Shown here: in pieces, positions 55,229 through 63,450 of the stretch | Position numbering within the stretch: position 1 is the stretch's first letter | How the letters are laid out: every line of letters begins with the position of its first letter | NCBI GenBank assembly: GCA_019218365.1 | Contig: JAHUUJ010000002.1 | Location: 1-64,000 of the forward strand | Source of the DNA: Actinomycetaceae bacterium TAE3-ERU4 | GTDB lineage: Bacteria; Actinomycetota; Actinomycetes; Actinomycetales; Actinomycetaceae | DNA length: 64,000 nt | Reading direction: 5' to 3' | Translations under genes and position numbers: made by a program | The notes under the pieces: model-generated | Told to the model about the DNA's origin: nothing | The model's input: the letters and a program-made list of their open reading frames with translations, nothing else | Database searches by the model: none

Positions 55229-56114
55229 AGGTATTTTTCCTCATTTTGTAGGTTTCCCAAGCTACTATTAGCGATCCGATACCCAATAGGGCGAAGACTA
55301 TTACCGCGCTGGTTTGCCAGAAGGAAAGCTCTTGTGATTCTAGTATTGTCCCAATGCTGGCAACTAACAGGATAATGCCTATAAATGTGTAGTAAACACA
55401 GAGGGATGAGTATTTACGTCGCAACCCCGCTTGATTTGCCTGAGCTAGTTCGCGGGCCGTGGCCGCGGGGGTTTCGAACTCGTCTTCAGCATATACCGGT
55501 TTGCCGACGGCAGTAGATAATTCACTCAAGTGTTCTTTAAGTTCATACGTGAAAAGTTTAGTTTGTCGTTTAGAAAACCAGTAACGAGAATGTAGCTGTC
55601 GTTCTAATTCAGCAAACCAGAGTTTGTTGTTATCTTCAGCGCTTGCGTTAGCCAAAAAAGCCAGACGTTCGTTTTTTACGCTATTGTCGCGAGCTGAAAA
55701 ATATTTTTTTCCAACTAGTGACAGCGCTAAAAAGGCCGGAATTAAAATCCAGGTGGGAACTGAGAAGAAAGGCGTATCCTTTACTTCTTTCGGTGTGTAT
55801 TCTGAGGATATGTAAAGGAAAGCGATACTTGTAATAAAACCTGCAATCCCAAAACTACTAGCGTAAACAATCCCGCGTTGACGGTAGAGGAAATTACCTC
55901 CCGAGATAATTGCTGTTATGTAAAAGAAGAAGAGTGTTCCCACTAAAAAACGCGGGGTTATCTGGGTGCTCCATCCGAGTGAGTCTTTAAAATAAAGCCT
56001 AATCAGTAGGAAAAATATCCAGATGGTACTGAGAATTATCCAGTTTTCCAATGCCTCCCAAATGGTGGCGGGGGCATTGGCTGAATCTTCTGAATACATG
56101 TTTTCAATACTCAT
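55218..56114 (-). CDS. Membrane protein partnered with PadR regulator
   Basis: A 298-residue protein with about four hydrophobic spans in the first half, a soluble segment at 135-220, and two or three further spans. The segment RYWFSKRQTKLFTYELKEHLSEL resembles the DUF1700/permease-prefix helix often found in proteins encoded next to PadR regulators. Function is unknown. The PadR gene follows it rather than preceding it, the reverse of the common order. Confidence 0.75.
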   Translation of the reverse strand: MSIENMYSEDSANAPATIWEALENWIILSTIWIFFLLIRLYFKDSLGWSTQITPRFLVGTLFFFYITAIISGGNFLYRQRGIVYASSFGIAGFITSIAFLYISSEYTPKEVKDTPFFSVPTWILIPAFLALSLVGKKYFSARDNSVKNERLAFLANASAEDNNKLWFAELERQLHSRYWFSKRQTKLFTYELKEHLSELSTAVGKPVYAEDEFETPAATARELAQANQAGLRRKYSSLCVYYTFIGIILLVASIGTILESQELSFWQTSAVIVFALLGIGSLIVAWETYKMRKNTYEL

Positions 56115-56220
56115 GTTTTTACCTCGTATGCCGCTATTGGTAACTATAAAGATATACTAGATAAAAAATTAACCTAGTGCAATATTGTTCCTAGCGCTAA
56201 TTTGTGGATTAGGTAAAACA

Positions 56221-56257
56221 CTTTCCCCCCAAGCAATTTTCGGGCTTGGGGGGAAAG
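56221..56257 (-). terminator. Terminator of the alcohol dehydrogenase gene
   Basis: CTTTCCCCCCAAGC (56221-56234) pairs perfectly with GCTTGGGGGGAAAG (56244-56257). It lies 16 bp beyond the dehydrogenase stop on the minus strand. Confidence 0.8.
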
Positions 56258-56272
56258 TCTGAGTTCTAATAA

Positions 56273-57319
56273 TTAGGCGAGGGTGGAAGTATCTATGACG
56301 AACCGGAAACGCACATCACCGGCGATAACTTTTTCCCACGCCTCATTAATTTGTCCGGCTTCAATCACTTCAATTTCTGCTCCCAAGCCGTGTTCTGCGC
56401 AGAAGTTAAGCATTTCTTGAGTTTGCTCAATGCCGCCGATGGCGGAACCTGCATACTGACGATTTCCGGTAATGATATTTTCTGCATGAATCTTCATTGC
56501 ATCTGGAGGCAAGCCAACTGATACCATCGTCCCAAAGGGGCGAAGTAACTTTAGATAACTGTCTAAATCAATCTTGGCGCTTACGGTGTTAATGATGATA
56601 TCGAATGAGGGACCAAGCTTTTTCGCTAGTCCTGCTTCACCCTCGCTAGCGCTGGCATAGTGGTAGCTTGCTCCCAAAGCCTTTGCGGCTTCGGCTTTTG
56701 CGTTGGTTCGAGAAATTACCGAGACCTCAGCTCCAAGAGCGGCCGCGATTTTAACTGCCATATGTCCCAGTCCGCCTAGACCAATTACGGCCACTTTTTT
56801 ACCGGGGCCGGCACCGTAGCGTTTAAGCGGAGAATAGGTGGTAATTCCGGCGCAAAGTAAGGGAGCAGCATGAGCCAAATCAATCCCTTCGGGAATCTTT
56901 AAAGCGAATTCGTCTCGGACAACAATCTGTTGGCTGTATCCGCCCATTGTCTGCGCGCCATCGTAACCGGTTGAATCGTAGGTACCAACCGCACCTTTGG
57001 TGCAAAATTGTTCGTAACCGTCGGTGCAATATTCACATTCTTTGCAAGAATCAACCAAGCACCCGACGCCTACAGCATCACCCACTTTGTGTTTGGTAAC
57101 GGCTGAACCAACCTGGGAGACAATTCCAGCAATTTCATGTCCGACAACGATTGGATAGTATGTTCCTCCCCATTCGCCACGAGCGGTATGTATATCGGAA
57201 TGGCAAATACCGGCATATTTAATATCTATAAGAATGTCATGTGGGCCAACTTGTCGGCGTTTAATTTCCATTGGTTCGAGTTGCTTGGTAGGGCCGTAGA
57301 GTCCGTATGCTTTGACCAA
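56273..57319 (-). CDS. Zinc-dependent alcohol dehydrogenase (NAD(P)-dependent, YahK/CAD type)
   Basis: The 348-residue enzyme has the catalytic zinc motif AGICHSDIHTARGEWG, GHEIAGIV, the structural zinc cysteines in CKECEYCTDGYEQFC, and VIGLGGLGHMAVKIA for the cofactor. It is of the cinnamyl-alcohol-dehydrogenase-like group that reduces aldehydes. The start is TTG 57319 with AGGAG seven bases before; a longer frame reaches 57367 without a binding site. It lies next to, and in the same direction as, the DUF5692-like gene upstream. Confidence 0.92.
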   Translation of the reverse strand: MVKAYGLYGPTKQLEPMEIKRRQVGPHDILIDIKYAGICHSDIHTARGEWGGTYYPIVVGHEIAGIVSQVGSAVTKHKVGDAVGVGCLVDSCKECEYCTDGYEQFCTKGAVGTYDSTGYDGAQTMGGYSQQIVVRDEFALKIPEGIDLAHAAPLLCAGITTYSPLKRYGAGPGKKVAVIGLGGLGHMAVKIAAALGAEVSVISRTNAKAEAAKALGASYHYASASEGEAGLAKKLGPSFDIIINTVSAKIDLDSYLKLLRPFGTMVSVGLPPDAMKIHAENIITGNRQYAGSAIGGIEQTQEMLNFCAEHGLGAEIEVIEAGQINEAWEKVIAGDVRFRFVIDTSTLA

Positions 57320-57421
57320 TTTTTTTCTCCTGTGAAATGTATGGTGTCTAAGGCCGACAGTGGCCATTAGCTAAAATGGGGGCAGCTAGAAATCTAGTGC
57401 CCCCATTATCTCAGGTTTTAC

Positions 57422-58768
57422 TTACTTTTCATGCACATTCCAACGTGGGTTGGAAACGATACCCTTGTCCACTAAAACCTGATCAGCTTCAAGGGGGGTG
57501 CGTAGCTTCGGGTAGCGCTTATCTTGTTTTCCCCACCACGGCATATAACTTACATATCCATCTGCAGGAGGGGTGTCAGTATCTGGTTCGAGTTTTAGGT
57601 CTTGTGGAGTTTCTTTAATTAGGTCACAAAGCCAGTATTTGTCCGCATTGTCAAAATGTTCCTTGGCGATGGTGCGGAATTCACCCAGCTCTTGGAAAAT
57701 ACCGGCGGTAATTGGGTTGCGACGTTTCTTGATAATTACATAGAGCCAGTAGGCAAATAGCGCCACATTTGCGATAAGGGCAAGTCCAGAGCAAACAATG
57801 TTAGCGGTTGGATTCATCGTCGCAAAGTTGGACTCACCCGGTTTGATGAGGAACTCGGGAATGATGTTATTCATCGCAATCCAGAACATAAGGGTGTAGC
57901 AACGGAACCAGAGCCACTGCCCCTTTGCCCAGGTAAACGCGGGGATTGTTGCAGCCAATAATAGGGCGAGGGTGCAGTACCAGGTGTAGTCAGCCAGGGC
58001 ATTGTAAAGGAAAGCATGGTTCCATAAATCGTAGGCAATTACCCATGGCCAAACCATATCCACCCAAATTAGTCCCTTTACCTTTTGGTGGGGGTTGGTG
58101 GTTACGGCAATCTTTGCCCAGCCCGTCATGGTGATGATATTAAGCAGTCCGGCAATAGCCGACATGATATTCCAATAACCACCGATAGTGCGGAAGCCGG
58201 TTTCTGGGTCAATTCCCACTCCGGTACGAGCGAAGTTACCAGCTACTGCCTGATACCAGGCATCTGAATGTAGTGCGGCATCAACGCCGCGACTCTCAGG
58301 AAGTCCGTTAATCATATCCAGGGCATGAGTGGAATTGATTTCTTTCAGGCACATCCAATTGGCTGCACAGGCGTCATAGGTATCTTTTTGGAAGTAAATT
58401 GTTAGGTCACGGATATTAGCTTCCATGATGTTTGTAGCAATTCCAAGCCAGATGATGAACCCAATTAGCATTATATGTCGGTGGAATTTTTGCGGGTTAT
58501 TACGACCCATGTAAAGGAAGATTCCATTCAGCACGGAAACGGTCACCATAATTACGTATTTCCCGAAAGGGAACCAACCCACCATTGGGACTGCATGGTA
58601 GGCAGCGTAGGGAATAAGGGCAATTCCTCCCACCATCCAAATAACAAATACGGTCCATAACCAACGTCGATTAATTTCGGCAACTGCTACCTGAGCTACG
58701 AAAACAATTAACCAAATTAGGTAGAGGCGGGGGGTTCCAATTTCCCACATTCCGAGAAAGGTTGTCAT
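57422..58768 (-). CDS. Multi-pass membrane protein, DUF5692-like (paralogue 1)
   Basis: The 448-residue protein has about ten hydrophobic, Trp-rich spans and a soluble C-terminus of about 90 residues. It aligns by eye with the protein at 60133-61182: NIMEANIRD/NIAEAVVRD, GGYWNIMSAIAGLLN/GGSWNIMNGIAGILN, IAYDLWNHAFLYNALADYTWY/IAYDLWNFAFVYNCISDHAWY, and KKRRNPITAG/KFRRNPFTQE. Compared with that copy it has an insertion of about 60 residues after the RD motif, with several Cys (DACAANWMCLK). From memory this resembles DUF5692, of unknown function. ATG 58768 has AGGAG 13 bases upstream. It diverges from the SRPBCC-like gene. Confidence 0.8.
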   Translation of the reverse strand: MTTFLGMWEIGTPRLYLIWLIVFVAQVAVAEINRRWLWTVFVIWMVGGIALIPYAAYHAVPMVGWFPFGKYVIMVTVSVLNGIFLYMGRNNPQKFHRHIMLIGFIIWLGIATNIMEANIRDLTIYFQKDTYDACAANWMCLKEINSTHALDMINGLPESRGVDAALHSDAWYQAVAGNFARTGVGIDPETGFRTIGGYWNIMSAIAGLLNIITMTGWAKIAVTTNPHQKVKGLIWVDMVWPWVIAYDLWNHAFLYNALADYTWYCTLALLLAATIPAFTWAKGQWLWFRCYTLMFWIAMNNIIPEFLIKPGESNFATMNPTANIVCSGLALIANVALFAYWLYVIIKKRRNPITAGIFQELGEFRTIAKEHFDNADKYWLCDLIKETPQDLKLEPDTDTPPADGYVSYMPWWGKQDKRYPKLRTPLEADQVLVDKGIVSNPRWNVHEK

Positions 58769-58941
58769 GATTTTGGGTTCTCCTGCTTCATTGAAGGAAT
58801 CATTGTAGGGACAGTCTAGTGGTGATTTTTCGCGGGATACAGGCCAAAAGTCCAAGAATATACATTTTTGTATCCTTTAGGGTGTATGTAGTGGAGGAGC
58901 TTCCGAATGCCCCTCTTTATAACAGGACAAAGGTGTTCAAT

Positions 58942-59991
58942 ATGAAAAATAGTTTTATTCCCCGAATAGGCGGGAAAAAGATGTTTGCGCTGGCCGGTGC
59001 CGGTGCTGCTGGGATTTTCGCTGGCCTATATAGTTTTAGTCAGCTAACCGGGAAAGCAACTAAGGAGGAACAGGCATTTCGCTACCCGGGGGACGAGTTA
59101 ATTGATGCCAATTATGACAATGCGTATTCGTCAACCTACGCGATTACCATAGATGCGCCAGCCTATGCCGTGTATCGTTATTTCAAGCAAATTGGTGCCG
59201 AACGTTCCGGTTCGTTCAGTTCAGAATTCCTTGAGCGCACGTTTGCTCGTTTACCATTCTTTAACTCATACGAAATCCAAGAAGAGTTCCAACAGCCCGA
59301 TTCGCTCATGCCCGGTGACATTGCAGCATTCGATTTTCATGGCATGAGTATGGAGTGGGCGGACGTAGTTCCAGGTAAATACGTAATTTCCTGGGTTGAT
59401 ACTAAGAATCCGCCCGCGGCTCCCGGATCCTACGCTTTCCGCTTTCCCTTTATGAAACACTTTGCGGCGGCTTGGTGTTTCTACATGGTTCCCCTTAAAG
59501 GGAATCGCACTCGTTTGATTAACCACTGGCGAATTGGGTACGAGCCGGCAACCTTGCCGATGAAGATTATTAACTGGTTGAACATCGAGCTGGTTGGCGG
59601 ATGCATGACCAATATGCAAAACCGCTATATGAAACGTCTAGTTGAGTTTCGGAAGAAGGAACAGTGGACGGGTAAGTTCATGCGTGGTGTTTTGGGTGGT
59701 CGTTTCTTTAATACCGGTACTCCTGCTGGTCGTTGGGATGGTACTCCGTTGTTTGAGCGTACCTACACGCAGTGGATGCGTTTTGGTCGTCAAAACCCGG
59801 CTGTGGCCGAGATTCGTGAGCCTGTTACGGATAACCCGAACTGGCCGCCGACTGGCCCTGGTACCCCCTGGGCCGATGTTGTGGATGAAGAATACTATCA
59901 GGACTGGGAGGAGCCGGAGTTCTCCTGGGATGAGCAGATGCGGCAAAAGCGCGAACAGACCTACCTACCCAATTGGGGAAAGAAAAAGTAG
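58942..59991 (+). CDS. Membrane-anchored SRPBCC-like protein
   Basis: The 349-residue protein has a basic start, one hydrophobic segment (MFALAGAGAAGIFAGLYSF, about 14-33) that can anchor it, then an SRPBCC-type domain at 45-230: DELIDANYDNAYSSTYAITIDAPAYAVYRYFKQIG, GDIAAFDFHGM and NRTRLINHWRIGY. That fold holds hydrophobic ligands in a deep cavity. A Trp/Pro-rich tail of about 110 residues follows, ending WDEQMRQKREQ. ATG 58942 follows AAAGG. It lies between the two DUF5692-like genes and is probably co-transcribed with the second. Ligand unknown. Confidence 0.78.
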   Translation: MKNSFIPRIGGKKMFALAGAGAAGIFAGLYSFSQLTGKATKEEQAFRYPGDELIDANYDNAYSSTYAITIDAPAYAVYRYFKQIGAERSGSFSSEFLERTFARLPFFNSYEIQEEFQQPDSLMPGDIAAFDFHGMSMEWADVVPGKYVISWVDTKNPPAAPGSYAFRFPFMKHFAAAWCFYMVPLKGNRTRLINHWRIGYEPATLPMKIINWLNIELVGGCMTNMQNRYMKRLVEFRKKEQWTGKFMRGVLGGRFFNTGTPAGRWDGTPLFERTYTQWMRFGRQNPAVAEIREPVTDNPNWPPTGPGTPWADVVDEEYYQDWEEPEFSWDEQMRQKREQTYLPNWGKKK

Positions 59992-60005
59992 GTTTTTGTA
60001 AGACT

Positions 60006-60038
60006 GTCGGGGGCGGCCACCTGCCGGCCGTCCCCGAC
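60006..60038 (+). terminator. GC-rich hairpin between SRPBCC-like and second DUF5692-like gene
   Basis: GTCGGGG (60006-60012) pairs with CCCCGAC (60032-60038), with inner CGGC/GCCG pairing. No T-run follows, so it may attenuate rather than end transcription into the next gene. Confidence 0.6.
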
Positions 60039-60132
60039 GCTAGGCACGCAAAGACGCTTGCCTACCAATGAATTAAAACTAAACGTACCTGAAGGGGAGC
60101 TCTCTCCCTCTCCGGGTACTAAAGGAGCAAAA

Positions 60133-61182
60133 ATGTTCTGGCTTCCAATTGCAATTACGCCGCCTGATTACCCAACGGCTTTCTTTTTCGAGGCGGGCAA
60201 CTGGGTTGCCTATCTCGGTTTGGTACTGGTCACGCTAGCTTTGGCGGTAACCGCCTGGCTAATTCAACGTAGTAAGTTCGCAGTTCTTTTCTTCTTCATA
60301 ATCGCCCCGATAGCTCTGACGATATTTTGGTGGCCCTGGTCTACACAGGGGACCACCACGGCGGGATGGTTCCCCATAGTCAAGCAGTATTCGGCTCTTT
60401 TAGGTTCGCTTTCTCTAGTCGCCTTGCAATATTTTCCTCGTTTGCGGCACAAATATTGGTATTTGCTACTGCCGCCTATCTTGCTGGCGGTAAACATTGC
60501 CGAGGCGGTAGTCCGAGATTTCCAGTGCTACTGGGTCGAAGGAATAGACCCAAATCAAGGTGGCATGGTTACTTGGGGAGGGTCATGGAACATCATGAAT
60601 GGGATTGCTGGGATACTAAATTTGCTGGCAATTTCCGGTTGGGTTGGAATCTTTGTAGCAAAGGGAAAATCTAAGGCTATTATTTGGGGAGACCTGACAA
60701 TCTGGTGGATTATTGCCTACGATTTGTGGAACTTTGCTTTTGTCTACAACTGTATTTCTGACCATGCTTGGTACTCGGGATTGGCTTTGCTAGCATCTTG
60801 TACTATCCCGGTTCTTTTCAAGTTTGCACGCGGATCTTGGATTCAATATCGTGCGTACACGCTGACTCTCTGGACGGCTTTTGTGCTTACTTTCCCCACT
60901 TTCACTAATGGGACAGTGTTTGCCCACCGATCTTCGCACAACGAGACCGCCCTGTTCCTTGTCTCCCTGCTTTCCCTTCTGTTCAACCTCGGTGTATTCG
61001 GATACCACATCTACCGTATTATCAAGTTCCGTCGTAACCCCTTTACACAGGAGGTTTACTCTGACACTCGCCAGTACGCTCAACTTGTTGCGCAATTTGC
61101 CTCCGAGGAGGACAAGAATCTTACCGCCGCGCGTTTGGGACATTCGCCGAAAGAACTGGGGTATGAACCTCGTTCTATCTAG
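60133..61182 (+). CDS. Multi-pass membrane protein, DUF5692-like (paralogue 2)
   Basis: The 349-residue protein has about nine hydrophobic spans with many Trp and Tyr. Conserved polar points are NIAEAVVRDFQCYW, GGSWNIMNGIAGILN, WWIIAYDLWNFAFVYN and the cytoplasmic KFRRNPFTQEVYSDTRQYAQL. It shares these with the protein at 57422-58768 but is shorter. AAAGGAG precedes ATG 60133; the frame is open upstream to a TTG at 60058 that lacks a binding site. The buried RD, YD and N residues could form a transport path or cofactor site. Function unknown. Confidence 0.8.
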   Translation: MFWLPIAITPPDYPTAFFFEAGNWVAYLGLVLVTLALAVTAWLIQRSKFAVLFFFIIAPIALTIFWWPWSTQGTTTAGWFPIVKQYSALLGSLSLVALQYFPRLRHKYWYLLLPPILLAVNIAEAVVRDFQCYWVEGIDPNQGGMVTWGGSWNIMNGIAGILNLLAISGWVGIFVAKGKSKAIIWGDLTIWWIIAYDLWNFAFVYNCISDHAWYSGLALLASCTIPVLFKFARGSWIQYRAYTLTLWTAFVLTFPTFTNGTVFAHRSSHNETALFLVSLLSLLFNLGVFGYHIYRIIKFRRNPFTQEVYSDTRQYAQLVAQFASEEDKNLTAARLGHSPKELGYEPRSI

Positions 61183-61197
61183 GGAAAATTAACTAAT

Positions 61198-61239
61198 CCT
61201 CCCTGCCTGGCCTACTAAGTAGCTATCTAGGCAGGGAGG
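61198..61239 (+). terminator. Terminator after the second DUF5692-like gene
   Basis: CCTCCCTGCCT (61198-61208) and AGGCAGGGAGG (61229-61239) make a perfect 11-bp stem followed by TTCTTTG. The loop can pair further through CTACTAAGTAG. Confidence 0.85.
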
Positions 61240-61379
61240 TTCTTTGTCTGGGAGCTAAGCTAACGTTTCTAAAGATTGCATTTTATCCTCGGAAACAAAA
61301 AGAAAAACTGAAAATTTACTTGCCAGTGTAGTTATCCTTGAAAAGAAAAAATATTTATTAAAAGTGGAAAGCATAATAA

Positions 61380-62105
61380 ATGCATTTAGCGGTAATAGTG
61401 GCTGTATTAATTTTGGCCGTTGCGGTTCAGGGAGTAGCTGGAATGGGGTTTGGCATGATTGCCGTCCCTTTCCTGGTGTGGCACTTTGGGGCGATAGATG
61501 GAATTACCTGGGCGAATGTATGTGGGTTGATGGTTGCCGCAGGTTTGTTTTGGATGAACCGTGAGGCGGTTGAATGGCAAAAGGTCGGGCTTTTCCTGAT
61601 TGGGTCAGTACCGGCAATCTTTGCTACCGTTTATCTACTAAAAGCTATTCCGGAAGAAAAGATTCACTTCTTTGTCGGGGCGCTAATGCTGGGAATGGTA
61701 ATTTTTTCTCTTTTGGCGCTGAAACTACCCGCTGTTTCTGGGCGTTGGCCAGCGTTGTTAACTGGGTTCTTAGGCGGATTTCTTTCACTTTCAGTGGCTC
61801 AGTCAGGACCTGTGATGGCCGCTTACGCGCAGGCCACTCGATGGCCACAGAAATCTTTTGCGGCTACTTTACAGCCCTATTTTCTAGCTCTTGCCCTGAT
61901 AATTGTGCCGTTAAAGCTAACTCTTGGGCTTACTTCAGATATGAGCGGACTATATAGTTGGGAAATTGTATTTTTTGCCGCGGCAATTGCCTTCGGCGCC
62001 TATGTTTCCAAATGGTTGGCAAAAATACTTAGCCCTATGCGTGCTCGGTATCTTGCTATTGCGGTAGCAACTCTGGGCTCCTTACATGTGCTGGGTCTAT
62101 TTTAA
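61380..62105 (+). CDS. TauE/SafE family membrane permease
   Basis: The 241-residue protein has about eight hydrophobic spans in two related halves. The first reads VQGVAGMGFGMIAVPFLV and the second LTGFLGGFLSLSVAQSGPVMAAYA, the paired G-x-G segments of the TauE/SafE (DUF81) family. Members export sulfite, sulfoacetate or other organosulfur or carboxylate anions. Start ATG 61380 lacks a good binding site. Its substrate here is unknown. Confidence 0.87.
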   Translation: MHLAVIVAVLILAVAVQGVAGMGFGMIAVPFLVWHFGAIDGITWANVCGLMVAAGLFWMNREAVEWQKVGLFLIGSVPAIFATVYLLKAIPEEKIHFFVGALMLGMVIFSLLALKLPAVSGRWPALLTGFLGGFLSLSVAQSGPVMAAYAQATRWPQKSFAATLQPYFLALALIIVPLKLTLGLTSDMSGLYSWEIVFFAAAIAFGAYVSKWLAKILSPMRARYLAIAVATLGSLHVLGLF

Positions 62106-62139
62106 TTAGGTAAAGGCAAGGAGCCCAGAAGCAACCACT

Positions 62140-62946
62140 TTAGATGGGTGATTCGAGAGGTCGTCCCTGAATATGGGCCTGACGCTTAAGTTCCCTAATA
62201 CGTGCTCGTTCGCGCTTATCTAAACTGGTGCGAATTCGCAAAATTGTGTAAGCGATGAAGATACCGGTGTAAATCGCAAGTGAAAGATAGGTATCAATCA
62301 TGTAGAGGAAGTCTTTGTCCAGGTACTGCGAGAAAGAAACAATACGACGAACAAAAACTAAAATTACGTTTGCGTACAAAACGAAGTAGAAAACGTAAGA
62401 AAGTTTGTGAAGCTTTTGCCACTTTAGAGCGGACATTGAGAAACGAATCTTTTTGAACGAGGTATAGAACAGAGGGATTGCGATGACTAGAAGAGCCATC
62501 GAAGACCACATAAGAATCTCGTATCCCCAGTCCGAACGTGAACTTACAAAAAGGTATCCAAGGAAGTAGATAGTGATATGCGGGAAAGTTAGGATACAAG
62601 CCAAAATTGAAAGTTCACCACGGATTGCATACAGCTGTTTCGTGGGACGATTCCAAGGTTTTATAACTCCCTGGAACATTACTATGGTGAATAAGACGAA
62701 CCCGACGCTGCCTCGTTCAACTTGAGAGATTAAGGGCCACCACCAAGCCTCATTCGGGTATGAATCACTCAAAGCCCAACGGACAAACAAGCCAATAATC
62801 AGGAAGGAAAGGAACGTGGACCCCAGGTAGTACCAAAGCGCGTGTGCGCGAATATTTTTTCGTAGCAAGAATACAAGCGGGGTGACGATTCCAAATCCCA
62901 AAAGAACTAGATTCTCAACGTAGAGAAAATATAGAAAAGCTAACAA
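62140..62946 (-). CDS. Ferric reductase-like transmembrane protein
   Basis: The 268-residue protein has about seven to eight spans and the pattern of the ferric-reductase-like/MsrQ membrane domain: RGSVGFVLFTIVMFQGVI, IRGELSILACILTFPHITIYF with a candidate heme His, and MSALKWQKLHKLSYVFYFVLYANVILVF with a second His. It has no flavin or NAD domain, so electrons must come from a partner. The basic C-terminus faces the cytoplasm. The start is TTG 62946 with GTGAGGT upstream. A strong DtxR/IdeR-type box 26 bp upstream predicts induction under iron limitation. Confidence 0.8.
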   Translation of the reverse strand: MLAFLYFLYVENLVLLGFGIVTPLVFLLRKNIRAHALWYYLGSTFLSFLIIGLFVRWALSDSYPNEAWWWPLISQVERGSVGFVLFTIVMFQGVIKPWNRPTKQLYAIRGELSILACILTFPHITIYFLGYLFVSSRSDWGYEILMWSSMALLVIAIPLFYTSFKKIRFSMSALKWQKLHKLSYVFYFVLYANVILVFVRRIVSFSQYLDKDFLYMIDTYLSLAIYTGIFIAYTILRIRTSLDKRERARIRELKRQAHIQGRPLESPI

Positions 62947-62971
62947 AATACCTCACTTAAAATAAAGTAAC

Positions 62972-62990
62972 TTAGGTAAGGCAAGCCTAA
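62972..62990 (-). promoter_or_regulatory. DtxR/IdeR-type iron box upstream of the ferric-reductase-like gene
   Basis: TTAGGTAAGGCAAGCCTAA fits the consensus TTAGGTTAGSCTAACCTAA at 16 of 19 positions, the best iron box in the window. It overlaps the expected promoter position of the gene starting at 62946. Confidence 0.8.
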
Positions 62991-63404
62991 CATTTCTGTT
63001 TATTTGGTGAAGTTGGAAAAAGTGTTTTCGTGACTGATGTAACCAGATTTTATTGATTACATGTAATTTTTGTCGTTTTAATTTTTCTGCTTTAGAGCGC
63101 AAGTTTTTCTCTGCTAATTCGTACATGCAATCCCATGTATGCAAGGGGAGGGAGGAGCAGATGCCTAAAAAATGCAGGTATCGGCAAAATAAGACAAATC
63201 TTGTTTTAAATGATTGGGAGAAAACTAAAATGGCAGATATATAAGAAAATTACATTTATGTGTATAGGGAAGTAGAAAATGTAATGAAGTTATTTATGTT
63301 TGTCGATAGATGATATTTCTCAGCTTGAGGATATTTTTCATAGTTTTTACATAAAAGTTATTGAGGTGTAATTATAAAAAGGTTCCATTCCTTATCCCTG
63401 TTTG
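62991..63404. other. AT-rich intergenic region without clear genes
   Basis: Short open frames of about 60 codons exist on both strands (62953-63144 and 63053-63244), but they overlap each other, are Cys/Lys/Asn-rich in the manner of AT-rich noncoding DNA, and lack convincing ribosome-binding sites. The region presumably holds the promoter of the MFS gene at 63451. I see nothing else definite. Confidence 0.5.
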
Positions 63405-63433
63405 GCTAAATGGTTTTAGCAAATAGGCTAAAA
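63405..63433 (+). promoter_or_regulatory. Overlapping inverted repeats GCTAAA/TTTTAGC/GCTAAAA before the MFS gene
   Basis: GCTAAA (63405-63410), TTTTAGC (63414-63420) and GCTAAAA (63427-63433) are three half-sites in alternating orientation, able to form two mutually exclusive dyads. They end 17 bp before ATG 63451, overlapping the probable leader, and may be a repressor site. Confidence 0.5.
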
Positions 63434-63450
63434 CGTTAAGGAGATAGTTT

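Noticed and set aside
62105-62123. TTAGGTAAAGGCAAGGA after the TauE/SafE gene as an iron box
   Set aside because: It overlaps the end of the gene between convergent genes, where no promoter is expected, and the right half is poor.
62953-63244. Two overlapping frames of about 63 codons on opposite strands
   Set aside because: Neither has a convincing binding site or codon pattern, they overlap each other, and one covers the iron box region.
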